Positions 63,657 to 64,000 of a stretch of DNA of 64,000 nucleotides are shown here, piece after piece. The notes under the pieces are model-generated. The model ran no database searches, was not told the origin of the DNA, and was given only the letters and a program-made list of their open reading frames with translations. The DNA is from Stakelama marina. Its GTDB lineage: Bacteria > Pseudomonadota > Alphaproteobacteria > Sphingomonadales > Sphingomonadaceae. How positions within the stretch are numbered: position 1 is the first letter of the stretch; the number at the start of each line of letters is the position of its first letter. The position numbers and the translations under genes are program-made. The stretch lies in NCBI RefSeq assembly GCF_018122655.1, contig NZ_JAGRQC010000001.1, positions 992,001 to 1,056,000 of the forward strand, read 5' to 3'.

Positions 63657-64000
63657 CTAGTCGGTAATGTTGACGGTGAGGATCATCGCGGTCTGCAGGT
63701 TGTTCTGCGCGCCGGTATTGATCGTGAAGTTGCCGATGCCGGAAAAGTTGGACAGGGCGTTGTCGGCAAAGTTCACATCGCCCGCGCTATAGTCGCCCAA
63801 CACATTGCCCGAGACGATCGCATTCAGCGTCTGCTGGTTGATGACGATCGACGTTCCACCGTCGCCGGTGCCGCGTGTCGTCCGCAATTCGTCCTCTGGG
63901 ATAAGGATTGGAAGCGGTCGCTCCGCCTGGACCTGGTTTCGCTCGGGATCGGAGGGCGTCGTTTGCGCGATCGCGGCTCCAGCGTTGAAGGCGGCTGCGA
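63657..64000 (-). CDS. Asn/Gly-rich exported protein, likely fibre or adhesin subunit (5' end beyond window)
   Basis: The frame runs unbroken from the right edge to a stop at 63657; 113 residues are visible. The first visible residues end a signal peptide (AAFNAGAAIAQ), then a polar linker. The core TSIVINQQTLNAIVSGNVLGD, SAGDVNFADNALSNFSGIGN and FTINTGAQNNLQTAMIL (cited in pieces) has the N/Q/G/T-rich strand pattern of amyloid-forming Fap-type subunits. A TTG at 63885 is not a credible start since the frame continues upstream. First of a three-gene operon with the C39 peptidase. Confidence 0.7.
   Translation of the reverse strand, partial: AAAFNAGAAIAQTTPSDPERNQVQAERPLPILIPEDELRTTRGTGDGGTSIVINQQTLNAIVSGNVLGDYSAGDVNFADNALSNFSGIGNFTINTGAQNNLQTAMILTVNITD

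Noticed and set aside
1..64000. CRISPR arrays, rRNA genes, riboswitches or replication origin
   Set aside because: No regularly spaced direct repeats, no rRNA-like sequence, and no intergenic region long and structured enough to support a riboswitch or origin call.

Overview
The window is a GC-rich chromosomal segment of an alphaproteobacterium, most likely a member of the Sphingomonadales (Sphingomonas or Sphingopyxis type). This rests on a PopZ (DUF2497) gene near valS, a pcm-tolC pair, a KorA/KorB 2-oxoacid:ferredoxin oxidoreductase in an otherwise aerobic gene set, the DUF3147 and MerR/acyl-CoA dehydrogenase pairs, and three types of short dispersed palindromic repeat typical of these genomes. 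Genus is inferred from gene content, not from a marker gene.

Region by region. 1-4.8 kb: the 3' end of a thioredoxin-reductase-like flavoprotein, a PiT phosphate transporter and a UvrD helicase carrying an in-frame palindromic repeat. 4.8-8.1 kb: an A+T-richer island holding an unknown gene split by an IS3-family element, a four-TM membrane gene coupled to it, and at its edge a truncated glutathione-S-transferase remnant. 8.1-25 kb: serine hydrolase, DUF3147 protein, catalase, a minus-strand run of exported proteins (DUF885 peptidase-like, Tyr-repeat protein, fasciclin lipoprotein, WYL-like protein), an MFS-cysK pair, a SleB-type cell wall hydrolase, MerR regulator plus acyl-CoA dehydrogenase, hisI and purF. 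25-35 kb: SDR, cyclopropane synthase, photolyase, korB-korA-histone deacetylase, esterase-rppH, DUF481. 35-42 kb: M20 hydrolase-astA-astB (arginine succinyltransferase route), then a glutathione-dependent formaldehyde detoxification operon (adhC-VOC-purU-fghA), followed by tRNA-Arg. 42-54.6 kb: membrane spermidine-synthase-like protein, hemB with two GNAT genes, lipid kinase, valS, popZ, tolC, pcm and tRNA-Cys.

54.7-62.2 kb is a complete heavy-metal efflux operon: response regulator, sensor kinase, adaptor, RND pump, DUF3240 and TolC-like channel. A near-identical operator is seen before both the regulator and the adaptor. 62.3 kb to the end is a tight minus-strand operon with a periplasmic C39 peptidase, a neighbour with a double-glycine-like RGGF motif, and a partial Asn/Gly-rich protein. 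It resembles the peptidase/amyloid part of Fap-type surface fibre loci.

The best candidates for something new are the C39/RGGF/Asn-rich operon at the right edge and the IS-split two-gene cassette (cytosolic protein plus four-TM protein) at 4.8-7.9 kb. The cleanest sequence-level curiosity is the palindromic repeat read in frame inside uvrD.
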